The notes beneath the pieces are model-generated. The model made no database searches and was not told the origin of the DNA. It worked only from the letters and a program-made list of their open reading frames with translations. A DNA stretch of 64,000 bases from Oreohelix idahoensis. Its lineage: Eukaryota > Mollusca > Gastropoda > Stylommatophora > Oreohelicidae. The translations under genes were made by a program, and so were the position numbers. The stretch lies in NCBI GenBank assembly GCA_024509875.1, contig JAMPIV010012226.1, positions 1-64,000 on the forward strand. The letters run 5' to 3'. Below are positions 35,155 through 46,599 of the stretch, in pieces. Positions within the stretch are counted from its first letter, which is position 1. The number at the start of each line of letters is the position of its first letter.

Positions 35155-36500
35155 CTATGGGGGTAGATAACCAGTGTTGAGGAAGTGTTTGAAAAGTGCT
35201 TTGTTAAATGAATATTCTGTAGGTAGGCTTTTTAGGTGGTGTGGAAGGCTGTTCCATAAGTAGGCTCCAGAGTAGGCTAGACTCTTTTTGAACAGGTCGA
35301 TCCTAGGTTTGGGCATACGTAATTGATGTAATTGTTGCCCCTCTCTTCTACTGGTTTGAAACAATGATCGTAGGTACGGCGGGGCATTGTTAGATGGGAT
35401 TGCGTGAGTCAGCTTGGCTTTGTTGTAGAGAAGACGTTTTCTTTAGGGACAGTATTTTGGGTTCTTTTCGTGTCCCTGTGTGTAGTATCGTGCGATTATC
35501 GGTGATCAGACGTACTGCTCTCTTATGCAGGGAGTGCAGTCTCTTCGAGGTGAAAGCAGGGAAACCATCCCATAGTGCAGAGCAGTAGTCTAGATGTGTC
35601 TGTATATGTGAGGTGTAGAATAATAGTCTAGTGTCTGCGTCTAAGAAGTGTTTTATTTTGGCTAGCTGGTACGTCTTTTGAGCTAAGTGTTTGGTTAAAT
35701 TCCGTACATGGGAGTTCCCCGTTAAGTGCTGGTCAATCGTGATCCCTAGAACTTTGTGTTCTGTTACATGTTCAATTTGTATTGATTCCGCGTGTAGCTG
35801 TAGCGATGTTTTGGTGCAGCTTAGGAGTTTCTGTCTGGTGGTAATCAACATAGATTTCGTTTTTACTGTGTTTACTGGCATACGATTCATATTACTCCAT
35901 TTTTTTAGATTGTCTACATCGCTTTGAAGAGTCATTTCAAGTGCCACGCAGTCATTGTCACTAGTGTAGATAGTACAATCATCTGCAAAGAGGTCACATA
36001 TTGAATATTTTAGATGTAGTGGCAGGTCGTTGATGAACATTGCGAAGAGTAGTGGCTCAAGAATAGAACCCTGCGATACCCCTGTATTTATCTTCGAGAA
36101 ATCTGATGTCAAGCTGTTGTGAAGCACTAACTGTTGTCGATCTCTCAGGAATGATTTGATGATGTTTAGTGGATTAGGGTCTATTCTGAGGGTTTCCAAC
36201 TTTTGAACCAAGATATTGTGGTCAATCATGTCAAATGCTTTTTTGAAGTCAACAAAAACAGCACCACCTAATTTTCCATCATTTACTTTCGATAGCCAGT
36301 TGTCTGCCATTTTGGTGAGAGCTGTGTGACAGGAATGTTTGGGTCTGAAACCTGACTGGCTATCAATGCGCATTTTGTTTGTTGTTAAGTGTTGAAATGT
36401 GGTATTGTAAATGTGTTTCTCTAGTGGTTTTGAAAGAGATGATAGAAGGGAAATTGGTCTGTAGCTGTTGGGATCGCTATGTGAGCCAGATTTATAGAGG
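35155..36500 (-). pseudogene. Reverse transcriptase palm/thumb of CR1/L2-like element
   Basis: Open from NSYRPISLLSSLSKPLEK (about 36460) through SGFRPKHSCHTAL, VDFKKAFDMIDHNIL, the catalytic FADDCTIYTS box, and the thumb block ending HKRAVRLI. A frame slip near 35440 moves to a second frame (35364-35155) holding RIDLFKKSLAYSGAYLWNSLP, the conserved C-terminus of CR1/L2 proteins. The slip is at a short adenine run. With the catalytic Asp pair intact but the frame broken and the N-terminus lost, it is not functional as it stands. Confidence 0.85.
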
Positions 36501-36519
36501 GGATTGTCGCGAGAGGTTC

Positions 36520-38460
36520 AGATATTATTGAAAATAAGAAGATATCCTGGACATACAGGTGTATCAGATGATACTATGATAGTGCCAGATAAGAGTCTGG
36601 TCTTATCAGTAATACCCCCTTCTCTGAAAAGTAAGGGTGTATAGACAACAAAGGTAGGGTCAAGCTGTGTAAGTTTCCAGAGAAGATGGTGATGTAGTAC
36701 TGTGAGTCCCTATCTGCTACCTCTCCTGATCCACCTCTGTTATTATGGTAGTTAATATTGTTTCTGACTCTGCTAGGGGAAATTAATTAATTTAAATTTA
36801 CCAACATTGAATAAAAACTTAACTTAAAGAATTTAAGTAAGGCTGCTGGTAAATATTTACAATTTATTTATACATTTACTCTTTTCTGTTTGAAAAGTTT
36901 TAAAATCAAATATTTTACAAAAGTAAATAAATAAGAACAGTTCAACAAATGTCTTTCACTTGTGTTAAGATGTCTATCTCTTGGTAGACAGTCTAGCTTG
37001 CTTGATTTTTCACTGAAGAATTATTAGTGTTATTTTTACAATCTAATTGAAGCTCTATACTGTTCTGTTCATCACGAACTGGATGCTTTTACTTTGGTGA
37101 CCAGGACTAAGCTACACAGTTGCCTTGAGAGCAGCTTATCTGAGTCACTGCAGATAGCTCCCTAGATTGCTGGAAAGAATCTTCAGATGAAAATCTTCCA
37201 ACTGTTACACACGATATGGCTGGCCCTCTACCATAGACTGGCACTGCATTCGTTGCACTTTCAGTAAGAGAAGCCTCTTCTTATTTGTTGTAGGCTTTAA
37301 GTTAAAGGATTAAACCTGAAACGAAGTCAAACGCAATCCCTGTATTTGCCTATCCATATCCCTCTATGACACAGATGGGGACGATAGACAGTTTCAGACT
37401 AGCGTGCTAGCAGATGCACAAGGTATTGTATAGTAGCAACAATCATTTTAGTTCAATGTGATCATAATTTTCTTCTACCTTCTTAATTATCATTCGTTTC
37501 CCATGATTCGCCTCCATGCAATAATTTGGTTGCGAATAAAACTACTAAGTAATAGGTCAAATTATACAGTACTTCAATCCCTTTCATCCTTCTTTATGTT
37601 CCTGGTAGGTGTCTCATTCCATTCAAGAAATACTTCTTTAAATACAGTTCTAAACTCACAGACACTCTTGGTCATCATTCTCAATATTTTAAATATTTCC
37701 GAAGGCGGGCTTTGCCTCTAGAATTACACATGATCCTGTAAGTTTCACCAGTACACACTGTCCATTTTTAACACATCTATACACGTCTTATCGCACAGAT
37801 GGATTAATCAATAAAATTATACATAAATATATACATATATATATATATATACATATAGATTCGTTCTTACTCTCAGGCCATACACAGACGAGCCCTTAAT
37901 GGTTGATTAAGGTCTGCTAACAGGTACAGAAGGCAAACACTTGCATTAACATATGCTCCTTTTTTGCCGCTCTCTCTGTATTCAAATAATAGTGACTGAC
38001 CCGAGTTTGTTAGGCAAGTCTATTTATAGTGTGACCTCGGACGTACGAGATGGGAAACCCGAGGAATGTAATCCCAATCAGAAAATTTGGGTACATCTAT
38101 GCCTATCGTTCAATGTAGGAAAACTACTTTTTAAATTATCTCCGTTATTCCTGATGCGATTTTATTCCCCCAAAACTTAAATTATACCTGGAATTATATA
38201 TATCTATGTAATAATCTTTTAGTTCCCAAATTGCATTTTATGTTATGCACAGTTTAAACTGCTAAATTTAGGACAACCTGAAGCTTCGAATGCATTCAAC
38301 CCAAGATTTCTCCCGTCCTATATTAGTATTAGTAAAAGTATTATTACTTACACGTAGAGTAACATCCCTAATATTGTGTTGGTACCCTCTTTCAAGAGGT
38401 GCTTCTTCCTAAATGCTGTAGTAAAATTCCGAAGTTAATCAGGTTACACAGATTGGGCCT
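36520..38460. other. Unassigned sequence splitting the CR1/L2-like element
   Basis: About 1.9 kb, AT-rich, including a (TA)n near 37830-37855. No domain was recognised, and I could not delimit an insertion by a target duplication. Confidence 0.4.
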
Positions 38461-38468
38461 AGCCATCT

Positions 38469-38672
38469 TTATTTTCCCAGCGGTAGTAAACACAGGACCA
38501 CGAAAGCGTTTTCCTTATTGCTGATACCATCAAGCCCAGATGAATTGTTGTTTTTTAATGCCAAGATATATTTGAAGGCATCAGGCTGGCTGTGGAACAA
38601 CCTCAATGGGCAATGGAAATCGTGACAATAAACGCTGCGGTATAGAAAACACCAAAATTTTTCTGTCCACAA
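38469..38672 (-). pseudogene. N-terminal RT block of the CR1/L2-like element
   Basis: The minus strand reads AFKYILALKNNNSSGLDGIS, the region that binds template just before the RT fingers in CR1/L2 elements. It stops being recognisable at about 38500. Confidence 0.65.
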
Positions 38673-38689
38673 CGCCGAGTTTTTTTGGT

Positions 38690-39060
38690 GTGTTAGTGAA
38701 AGGGCTGCGACTCTGGGGCAACAGGCGATGTATACTATAAGGGGTGTCAGGAACAGAATTTCAGTGGCTTGCGCGCAGGGGCTAAGGCTCGTCGGCTGCG
38801 CGCTAGTGTCTCAGTGTGTGTCCTTAGTTGTGAAGGGCGACGGAACGAACGGAATAATTTGTCTTCTCTTTGTTACTTTCACAATTGCCTCCACGGCTGG
38901 CGTTGTGGATTTAAAAGTTGCTACCATAAGTGAAATGGGTTCATTTTCGATACAAGACAACAGGAAGCTGAGACGCTTGGGAGTCATGACCCAAGTGGGC
39001 CCGCCCCCCTTAGAGTGTAAAGGAGTAATCGGGCCGAAACACTTGTCGGATGGGGGGGAC
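38690..39060. other. GC-richer insert within the CR1/L2-like element
   Basis: About 370 bp, visibly richer in G and C than its surroundings. It separates the linker (39343-39065) from the RT start (38672). A 113-codon plus frame here has no motif. Origin unknown. Confidence 0.35.
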
Positions 39061-39099
39061 TACTTCTGATGATCAGATTGCTTCCTGTTGTATCGCTCT

Positions 39100-39470
39100 G
39101 TAAAGAGTTTCCTATCATCATTGAGAACTTCATGTACTGTTGGGTAATTTCTGTTTTGAAGTGGTTGCTAAAATGAGTTGTGAAGGAGCAGCTTTTTGGT
39201 ACAGAGTTTAGTGACTTTGATTTGTGTGTTAGTGTTCTAATGGCTGCCCAGACTTCTTTGCTGTTTGCGTTGTCTTGAATCATCTTTCTGAAATGTAGTT
39301 TCTTTTCCTGACGAATGAGGTATTGTACTTTGTTTCTAAGCATCCGATACCTGCTGAAATCTTTGAGCTTATGTGCTTCGTCCCGCTCTCTCAGTGTTGA
39401 TTGTATTTCGTTGGTTATCCATGGGGTCTTTCTGATGTTTTTGACCCGAACCTGCTATATAGGAACATGT
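39100..39470 (-). pseudogene. Endonuclease-RT linker of the CR1/L2-like element
   Basis: The minus strand carries a basic linker, MLRNKVQYLIRQEKKLHFRK, then NSKEVWAAIRTLTHKSKS, typical of the helix-rich segment between endonuclease and RT in CR1-type ORF2. The upstream part (to 39470) is out of frame. Confidence 0.65.
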
Positions 39471-39890
39471 TTGTCGAAGCAGATGAGGAAGGACATCCCT
39501 CGAAACCTTCGGGTATATGAGGCTCTGTCCATTTGGGCTGGAATGACGTCTCGATGGTTCGGAGGTTTTATAGCGAATATGAGCACACATGAGGGCAAGT
39601 TCGGGAACAATGGGCTAATCACCTGTTTGCCAAGTCACTTCGATTACACGTCCCACCCATGGGCCTTGTGCACTTGGGTCACCTCTACACCTCGTTTCAC
39701 GGGGTAGAAGAGGTTCCGATTATGAGATGAGATGAGATGTTATGGCTTCTTCTGGATGCGGAAGTTGGTACACGTATGAGAGAGGGGATATTTGTAAGTC
39801 TTGTAGGAATAATTGAATGTTAAAGTTTTTGAAATTCCTGTAATGGACTGTGATGTGTTCCGTTTTAGGTGCTTCAAACCCCTTTCTCGT

Positions 39891-40655
39891 TCAGGTACAG
39901 CAAATAGGATAGTGGTTACTTAATGATGTCTGTGGGACTGTGCATTCTATAATGTTTTCTGGGCAGGTCGTATAGATATGATCAATTAGTGTAGATGATG
40001 AATCTGTTACTCTCGTGGGTTGATTGACTAACTGTGTGAGGTTGTATGAAATGGTGATATCATTCCACGTGTTGTTCGGTTTGTGAATGTCAATACTGAA
40101 ATCCCCCAGTAGAATAATTTCCTTCGAAGAAGCCCAAACGTTGTCCATCATTCGTGAGAATGTGTCAAACCATACAGTAGAAGAGCTAGGGTTTCGGTAC
40201 ATGTAACCAATTAAAACAGGGGTCAGGTTGGGGAGTTTTATTTCCGGCCATAAACATTCAATGCCAGTATGTTCTAGATCACCACGGCGTCTGTACTGGA
40301 GAGATGTTGAGATGTATATGACTAGCCCTGTTTCATGTTGTCTGTTAGAATCCCTGCGAATGGTGGTGAATCCATTAATCCTAATTTCTTCATGTGTAAT
40401 TTTGTCATTGAGACTGGTTTCAGAAAAACCAAATATGTGGAAGTTTTGTTGGAGAGAGGTGGAGACTTCAGAAAGCTTACCTAGCAGGTGGTAAATGTTT
40501 AAATGACCAATTTTAAGCCCTGATAGTTTAAGCCATGAATTAGTGAGGTTGCCTATATTTTGATTGGAGTTTTTGCACTCGGACATGATAATAGTCAATA
40601 GGAAAGAGATAATGAGGGGAGTAGGAATGAGTAAGAAGCAATACAATCGGTACAC
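39891..40655 (-). pseudogene. AP-type endonuclease domain of the CR1/L2-like element
   Basis: Motifs in order: LKIGHLNIYHLLGK, IFGFSETSLND (catalytic Glu), VLIGYMYRNPSS, IILLGDFSID (usually GDFN), TLIDHIYTTC and SNHYPI. The last block is normally S-D-H; Asn replaces the Asp, and that substitution together with GDFS suggests a dead endonuclease. Continuation (39890-39756) holds KTEHITVHYRNFKNFN, also typical. Confidence 0.85.
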
Positions 40656-40829
40656 AATGGTTAAATTTTTCTCTGTTGTAGTTTCCCATCACGCCTAGCG
40701 GCGTCTTTAGGGCAACAACAAATAGATCCATCTGCCGTTGTTTCCGTAATCGGTGTGACAAGCCAACGGGTGATCAGCCCATTTAATGTCTTCCAGTTTA
40801 ATTACTTGCTGACGAAGACATTTTTTTTC

Positions 40830-41010
40830 GTTCGTTCATTCGAAATGGTATGACAAGATTGCCAATGTAGAACTAAAGAAAATACCTAGACAGATACCAG
40901 TGGAACAAAAGGTGCAGAGAAGGTTTTCATTATATAAACACATACTGAGGAAAACAGATGGTAACATTACTAGGCAGTCCTTGTTCTAGAACGCTAGAAC
41001 CCCCCCCCCC
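40830..41010 (+). mobile_element. LINE ORF2 tail, unexpanded reference copy
   Basis: The plus strand reads IPRQIPVEQKVQRRF, then HILRKTDGNITRQSLF. This is the same region that is tandemly expanded at 1753-4887, here as a single copy. It ends near a poly-C run (40999-41013). Confidence 0.65.
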
Positions 41011-41489
41011 CCCAGGTTAGGCAAAATAGAGACCCAAAAACACACTGTGAAGTAACTAGAGACATAAATGAAAGATATTAAAAAGACAAAAGACACGGTA
41101 AGACCGTGAAGAATATGACATGATAGTAGGGCTTGGCTTATGGTCCTTGGGGAGGTGACGGACACTGAATGATGTTATAATCTACTTATTCAACAAAGGC
41201 GGCGTTGTCAATGACCAAGTTTAAGAGAAACGTAAGTAAATAAATAACGGCGCCGCTACAAAACTGGAAGGTGAACCCTGAAAAGTCGTCGTGTTTCCCG
41301 TGTACCGTTAATTTGTAAAAACTGTTATTCCATACTATTTTCATTTTTAATTTATATATACGAAAAGCGTAGCAAAATGAAAACAAATACAATTACAAAA
41401 TTATTACAAAATGGCGATAATTTTTTTCTCCATTTAAGTATGTTTTTATGTTTTCTAGTTTAGCTACTTGCTGACGAAGACATTTTTTT

Positions 41490-41830
41490 TTTCAATGTAT
41501 TCTTCTTCTTCACATTTCAACTCTCTAAGGAGTATAGGCCTTCAACAAACTTATACCAAGTCTTCCTGTCTCGTGCCGTCTGCTCAAGGTCTTCCTGTCT
41601 CGTGCCTTCTGCTCAAGATCTTTCTTTGTCTTCTTCAAACCCTTCATGTATGTCCCTAGTTCTCTTCTCCATGGGTTCTTTGGTCTCCCACTACTGCTCT
41701 TCTCCTGAGGCGTCCAGAACTGGATGTTGTCTCAGTCTGTGTTCCAGCGTCTTCTCATTTCGTGTTTCACTGGCGCTTGTATAGTTCTTATCGTTAATCC
41801 CAGATTAGTGATTTGTCATTCCACTTTAAT
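41490..41830 (-). mobile_element. LINE ORF2 tail with duplicated EQ.ARDRKT block
   Basis: The minus strand shows APVKHEMRRRW, then KKDLEQKARDRKT followed by a second copy LEQTARDRKTWYKFVEGLYS in a shifted frame. A stretch of about 30 bp encoding EQxARDRK is duplicated in tandem (41572-41630). Confidence 0.6.
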
Positions 41831-42254
41831 CCTTCTATACTACGCAAGCATCCATTTATGAAAGTATGTAGCTTTGTGGTTGTTGTTTATTTATTTATTT
41901 GTCTCCATACAGCAAGATTGATTTGACATTTTTTTGAAAATTTTGTGTTGGACTTGATTTCCTTTGATCTCATTATATTTCCCAATACAATCAAAGTTTC
42001 TTTAGCCTTCTATATTCTTATTATGATATTATTGTTTATCCCCCCAAATGTGTCTAGATGGCTGTCAAGGTATATGTCTATACATGATGTAATGTTTTTT
42101 CGTCCAGTACAATCTTGTTATCATTTCCTGCATGTATTCTCATTATTTGTGGCGTCAATGTCAACAGATGTTTTATCGTGTTTAGTTGCCATAACCTCAA
42201 TTCAATATTTGACTACTCTTGTACTTTCTTTGTTTATCAAAGATTTCCTTTTCA

Positions 42255-42490
42255 CTCCATATGGAGCATGGGGTCATCATTCTAGCTGATCCCCTTAAAG
42301 AAAGCATGCACCAAACATTCACATACAACTGAAGCGGTGGTTTCTGTACATATTTGTTTTACATGACAAGGTTGCCAGCCCAGTGTAAAACTTCATATTA
42401 GTAGCCTTGTACGACATGCCTGAGAATGAAGAAGGCCTATTCTTTCTTTGTATCTTCAGAGACTCCCGGGAGCTACACGAGAAATTATTG
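42255..42490 (+). repeat. R1 dispersed repeat copy (plus)
   Basis: Most complete copy: ccatatggagcatggggtca ... gcatgcaccaaacattcaca ... ggtggtttctgtacatattt ... agtagccttgtacgacatgc ... cagagactcccgggagctac. No open frame of note. Confidence 0.65.
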
Positions 42491-42702
42491 GTTATGTAAC
42501 TAAGTGTTTATCTCTTTGAGTTTAGTTATTTGTGCTTTCACTTCTTTTTCGTGTATTATTTTGCTTACGAAAATACGTTATCTGTCTACGTTTCCACTCC
42601 ATACACCTCTGCGCTCAAGTCACAGAGCTGACTATGTATCCAAGTCATACACTTGTCTATGGAAGCAACTCACCCACCTATTTATATTTCTACAAAACTT
42701 AC

Positions 42703-42878
42703 CTGTCTATGAGCCCACACGACAGATCCCAGAAGTTTCCAAGTCCCACATTTCCTGTCCATACGGACCATACGAAGGATCTGGAAGAAGCGCAGTCCGC
42801 TGAGAACAGCCTGAGGGAAATGCTCTTGAGTAGATCCCACTATTAGAGTACTCACACTGGCCATCGTCAGGATAATGT
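42703..42878 (-). CDS. KCNQ: KCNQ channel, S3-S4 voltage-sensor exon
   Basis: Minus-strand exon of 176 nt. Acceptor tttcaaag|AC, donor CAG|gtaagt at 42697-42702. Its first two nt complete the Asp codon begun in the previous exon. It reads IILTMASVSTLIVGS (S3), a short loop, then AVLSGLRFFQILRMVRMDRK (S4) and GTWKLLGSVVWAHRQ, the S4-S5 linker. The first S4 position, usually Arg in KCNQ (I-R-x-I/L-R), is Ser here; the following Arg, Gln, Arg, Arg, Arg pattern is kept. The S4 end RMVRMDR is like Kv7.2-7.5, while the [11 protein letters not shown] junction is like Kv7.1. Confidence 0.96.
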
Positions 42879-42941
42879 CTTTGAAAGAAAACGAAATCAA
42901 TAGCTAGTTATTTAGTGTCGAATACAATTTAAGCTTAAGCA

Positions 42942-43640
42942 ATGGCACAAAAAAAAAAGATAGCAGTCGCAACAGGGAAATTTTCAAGTAACTTCAGAGC
43001 AGAGGCAGAGGCCTTAAAAACTGCATCAGAAATTCTAATGACAGAAGAAAGCTCAGAAAGACCAGTAGCTATCTTCTCAGATGCGCTGTCAGTGATTACA
43101 ACGCTGAAAAGTCAAAGTAATGCTGAACTGGATGACCTAAGATTAACACTTACCAGACTATGTCAGCAGTACAAAAGAGTCTTGATACAACGGATCCCTT
43201 CTCACTGCAACATCCCTAGAAATGAAGAGGCTGACAGATTGGCAAAGAAAGGGGGAAAACTTCCTCAACTTGACACAAATATAACCTATGAGGAGTCCAA
43301 GAGTTACAGGCACAAGTGGGAAGAAGAGCATCCAGGCCACACAAAAAATGATCCGTATTACCAGCTCAGCAGAAGTGAACAAGTGGTAATCTTTAGACTT
43401 CGCATAGATACCATCTATTCAACAAACTAAAGATTGGAACTACTGATGAGTGTGACTGTGGCACCGATAAGATGACTGCCGAACATCTGCTTCAAAGGTG
43501 CCCAACATATGAGGAACAGAGAAAACGCATATGGCCATCACCAGTACCATTCCTGGAGAAAATCTACGGAGATATCAACAGCCTCATGCTGACCACTGCT
43601 TTCTTTGAACTTATTCAAGTTGACCTTTGAGGGTGAACGA
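42942..43640 (+). pseudogene. LINE RNase H domain, nearly complete but frameshifted
   Basis: The plus strand contains three of the RNase H catalytic blocks: RAEAEALKTA (Glu), IFSDALSVITTL (Asp) and IPSHCNIPRNEEADRLAKK (Asp). VVIFRLR follows, and then the frame breaks near 43410. Downstream pieces KMTAEHLLQ-CPTYEEQRKR and a closing VDL end with gaagaagaagc at 43638. The module matches 33127-33677 and 7487-7966. It lies 63 bp from the KCNQ S4 exon, on the opposite strand. Confidence 0.85.
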
Positions 43641-43689
43641 AGAAGAAGCAGAATATCATTTTGATCATTGATCAAAAGAAATCATTTCC

Positions 43690-44160
43690 AACACAGATAC
43701 AAGAATCTTCAACAAAAATGTCAAATCAGTCTTATTGTATGGCCGTGAAACACGGATACCAACAACAAACAAGAAACTACATACTTTTATAAATGTGTTG
43801 GAAATTATTTCTGCTGATGACAAGAATTAGACAAGTACTAGTGGAACTGATGACAAGAAATTAGACAAGTTCCAGTGGAACTAATGATAAGAATTAGACA
43901 AGTACCAGTGGAACTGATGACAAGAATTAGACAAGTACCAGTGGAACTGATGACAAGAATTAGTCAAGTACCAGTGGAACAAGAGATAAGATGATTGGAT
44001 TAGACACGCATTGAGTAAACAGGATGATAACATTACAAGGCAGTACTTGTTCTGGAATTCTCAGGGTAAAGAGAGATAGTGTTAGACTGAATAGCGTACG
44101 GAAAGAGAACTGGTGACTGAATTGAGAATGACGAGAAAGACATTCACGTAAAGGAGAATT
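43690..44160 (+). mobile_element. LINE ORF2 tail carrying two tandem arrays
   Basis: The plus strand reads NVKSVLLYGRET, KKLHTFIN, then five copies of an RQVPVEQ-encoding unit, then WIRHALSKQDDNITRQYLFW, NSQGKE and finally RRIWLVFVDG entering the second array. Several frame slips. It shows in one place the ancestral order of the blocks that border the giant array at 1753-4887. Confidence 0.75.
43812..43980 (+). repeat. 33-bp tandem repeat, 5 copies
   Basis: Unit ctgatgacaagaattagaca followed by agtaccagtggaa, repeated five times with small changes. It encodes TRIRQVPVE-like residues and corresponds to the 36-bp satellite unit of 1753-4887, which shares gtggaacaagagata. Confidence 0.85.
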
Positions 44161-44850
44161 TGGCTTGTGTTTGTTGATGGTGTCTATGTTGACACGTGAC
44201 AGGAGGACTTGGCATGTGTTTGTTGATGGTGTCTTTGTTGACACGTGACAGGAGGACTTGGCATGTGTTTGTTGATGGTGTCTATGTTGACACGTGACAG
44301 GAGGACTTGGCATGTGTTTGTTGATGGTGTCTATGTTGACACGTGACAGGAGGACTTGGCATGTGTTTGTTGATGGTGTCTATGTTGACACGTGACAGGA
44401 GGACTTGGCATGTGTTTGTTGAAGATCTATGTTGACACGTGACAGGAGGACTTGGCATGTGTTTGTTGAAGGTCTATGTTGACACGTGACAGGAGAATTT
44501 GGCACGTGTTTGTTGAAGGTCTATGTTGACACGTGACAGGAGAATTTGGCATGTGTTTGTTGATGATCTATGTTGACACGTGACAGGAGGACTTGGCATG
44601 TGTTTGTTGAAGATCTATGTTGACACGTGACAGGAGGACTTGGCATGTGTTTGTTGAAGGTCTATGTTGACAAGTGACAGGAGAATTTGGCACGTGTTTG
44701 TTGAAGGTCTATGTTGACACGTGACAGGAGAATTTGGCATGTGTTTGTTGAAGGTCTATGTTGACACGTGACAGGAGGACTTGGCATATGTTTGTTGAAG
44801 GTCTATGTTGACACGTGACAGGAGGACTTGGCATGTGTTTGTTGAAGGTG
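44158..44850 (+). repeat. 49/46-bp tandem repeat, about 14-15 copies
   Basis: Unit tgttgacacgtgacaggagg, acttggcatgtgtttgttga, then tggtgtcta (49 bp, first copies) or aggtcta/agatcta (46 bp, later copies). The unit equals the last codons of the LINE tail seen once at 60640-60690 (MARDRRTWHVFVEGL on the minus strand there). Confidence 0.92.
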
Positions 44851-44948
44851 TCTATGCCCATTGAGGAGGTATCGGGTATTGAATGATTGTTTGGGGAAAA
44901 AAGTGATAAAGGTGGCTAGAATATTATAACACAAATGAGAGCAAGTAC

Positions 44949-44984
<36 letters not shown>

Positions 44985-45108
44985 CGTTTGGCTGCAAGCT
45001 CTCTAAGGAGTGTAAAAGGAAATAATGATGTTGACGATCATGTTTGTAGAGAGATACTGAGATAGAGATAGATATATATTTATAGAGAGAGAGAGAATCA
45101 GAGAGAGC

Positions 45109-45111
<3 letters not shown>
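44851..45111. other. LINE-flanking sequence with (GA)n
   Basis: (ga)n at 44951-44981, otherwise unassigned. Confidence 0.5.

Positions 45112-45176
<65 letters not shown>
45112..45176. repeat. (TA)n microsatellite
   Basis: Pure tatata tract ending in a T run that abuts the SINE to its right. Confidence 0.95.
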
Positions 45177-45547
<371 letters not shown>

Positions 45548-45634
45548 AGAGAAAGACAGACAGCGAGAGAGAAAAGAGCGAGAGAGAGAAAGAGAGAGAA
45601 CGAAAGATATAGATAGATATTTATAGAGAGATAA

Positions 45635-45669
<35 letters not shown>

Positions 45670-45744
45670 CGCAATTTGTTTCCCAAAGCTTACAAACTGT
45701 ATACGAAGAAGGTTTTAGTACTCGTATTTTGCCTTTCTTATCTT

Positions 45745-45815
45745 TTAAACAGTTTCCTGTGATGTACGACATGCATGAGGGTGTAATAATCATATTCTTT
45801 CTTTGTCGCTTTATA

Positions 45816-45847
<32 letters not shown>

Positions 45848-45870
45848 TCCCGCCGCACCCGAACTACACG
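45745..45870 (+). repeat. R1 repeat 3' part with a 30-base poly-C
   Basis: gatgtacgacatgcatgagg ... atattctttctttgtcgctt, then C30 (45817-45846), then gaactacacggga. In other R1 copies this spot reads gagacccccgggagctacac, so the C-run has expanded in place. Confidence 0.6.
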
Positions 45871-45965
45871 GGACTGATGTACTATTACTTTTATAATAGA
45901 AGAAAAAGAACATTCACATTATGAAGTACATTAAAAATACTGTAGGTACTTTGTCTATCTCTTCT

Positions 45966-46590
45966 TCTCAGCCTTTCTGGTCCCGTGTAACATAGGCTTT
46001 CATCTCGGTGTCATAATCATCAATTTTTTCTCAGCCTTTCTGGTCCCGTGTAACATAAGCTTTCATCTCGGTGTCATAATCATCTCTTTTTTTCAGCCTT
46101 TTTGGTCCCGTGTAACATAGGCTTTCATCTCGGTGTCATAATCATCACTTTTTCTCAGCCTTTCTGGTCCCGTGTAACATAGGCTTTCATCTCGGTGTCA
46201 TAATCATCATTTTTTTCTCAGCCTTTCTGGTCCCGTGTAACATAGGCTTTCATCTCGGTGTCATAATCATCTCTTTTTCTCAGCCTTTCTGGTCCCGTGT
46301 AACATAGGCTTTCATCTCGGTGTCATAATCATCATTTTTTTCTCAGCCTTTCTGGTCCCGTGTAACATAGGCTTTCATCTCGGTGTCATAATCATCTCTT
46401 TTTCTCAGCCTTTCTGGTCCCGTGTAACATAGGCTTTCATCTCGGTGTCATAATCATCACTTTTTGTCAGCCTTCTGGTCCCGTGTAACATAGACTTTCA
46501 TCTCGGTGTCATAATCATCACTTTTTCTCAGCCTTCTGGTCCCGTGTAACATAGACTTTCATCTCGGTGTCGTAATCATCACCATTATTA
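45966..46590. repeat. About 60-bp tandem repeat, 10 copies
   Basis: Unit cagcctttctggtcccgtgt, aacataggctttcatctcgg, tgtcataatcatc plus a T-rich joint of variable length, giving periods of about 59-65 bp. It lies immediately 5' of an R1 head (46600). Confidence 0.92.
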
Positions 46591-46599
46591 TTTTTCTTT

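Larger units (their letters stand above)
34345..40800 (-). mobile_element. CR1/L2-like non-LTR retrotransposon, interrupted
   Basis: On the minus strand, 5' to 3': endonuclease (40655-39891), linker (39890-39100 with a foreign piece), start of RT (38672-38469), RT palm and thumb (36500-35155), then a 3' end near 34345 with aataaag and a (gaac)n-like tail. About 60 RT codons are missing, and the gap is filled by unassigned sequence at 36520-38460. Other apparent inserts are 38690-39060 and 39480-39730. It sits in a KCNQ intron in sense orientation. Confidence 0.8.

Noticed and set aside
38728..39069. 113-codon plus frame as a membrane protein
   Set aside because: It lies across an insert inside a dead retroelement, with no start context or homologous motif recognised.
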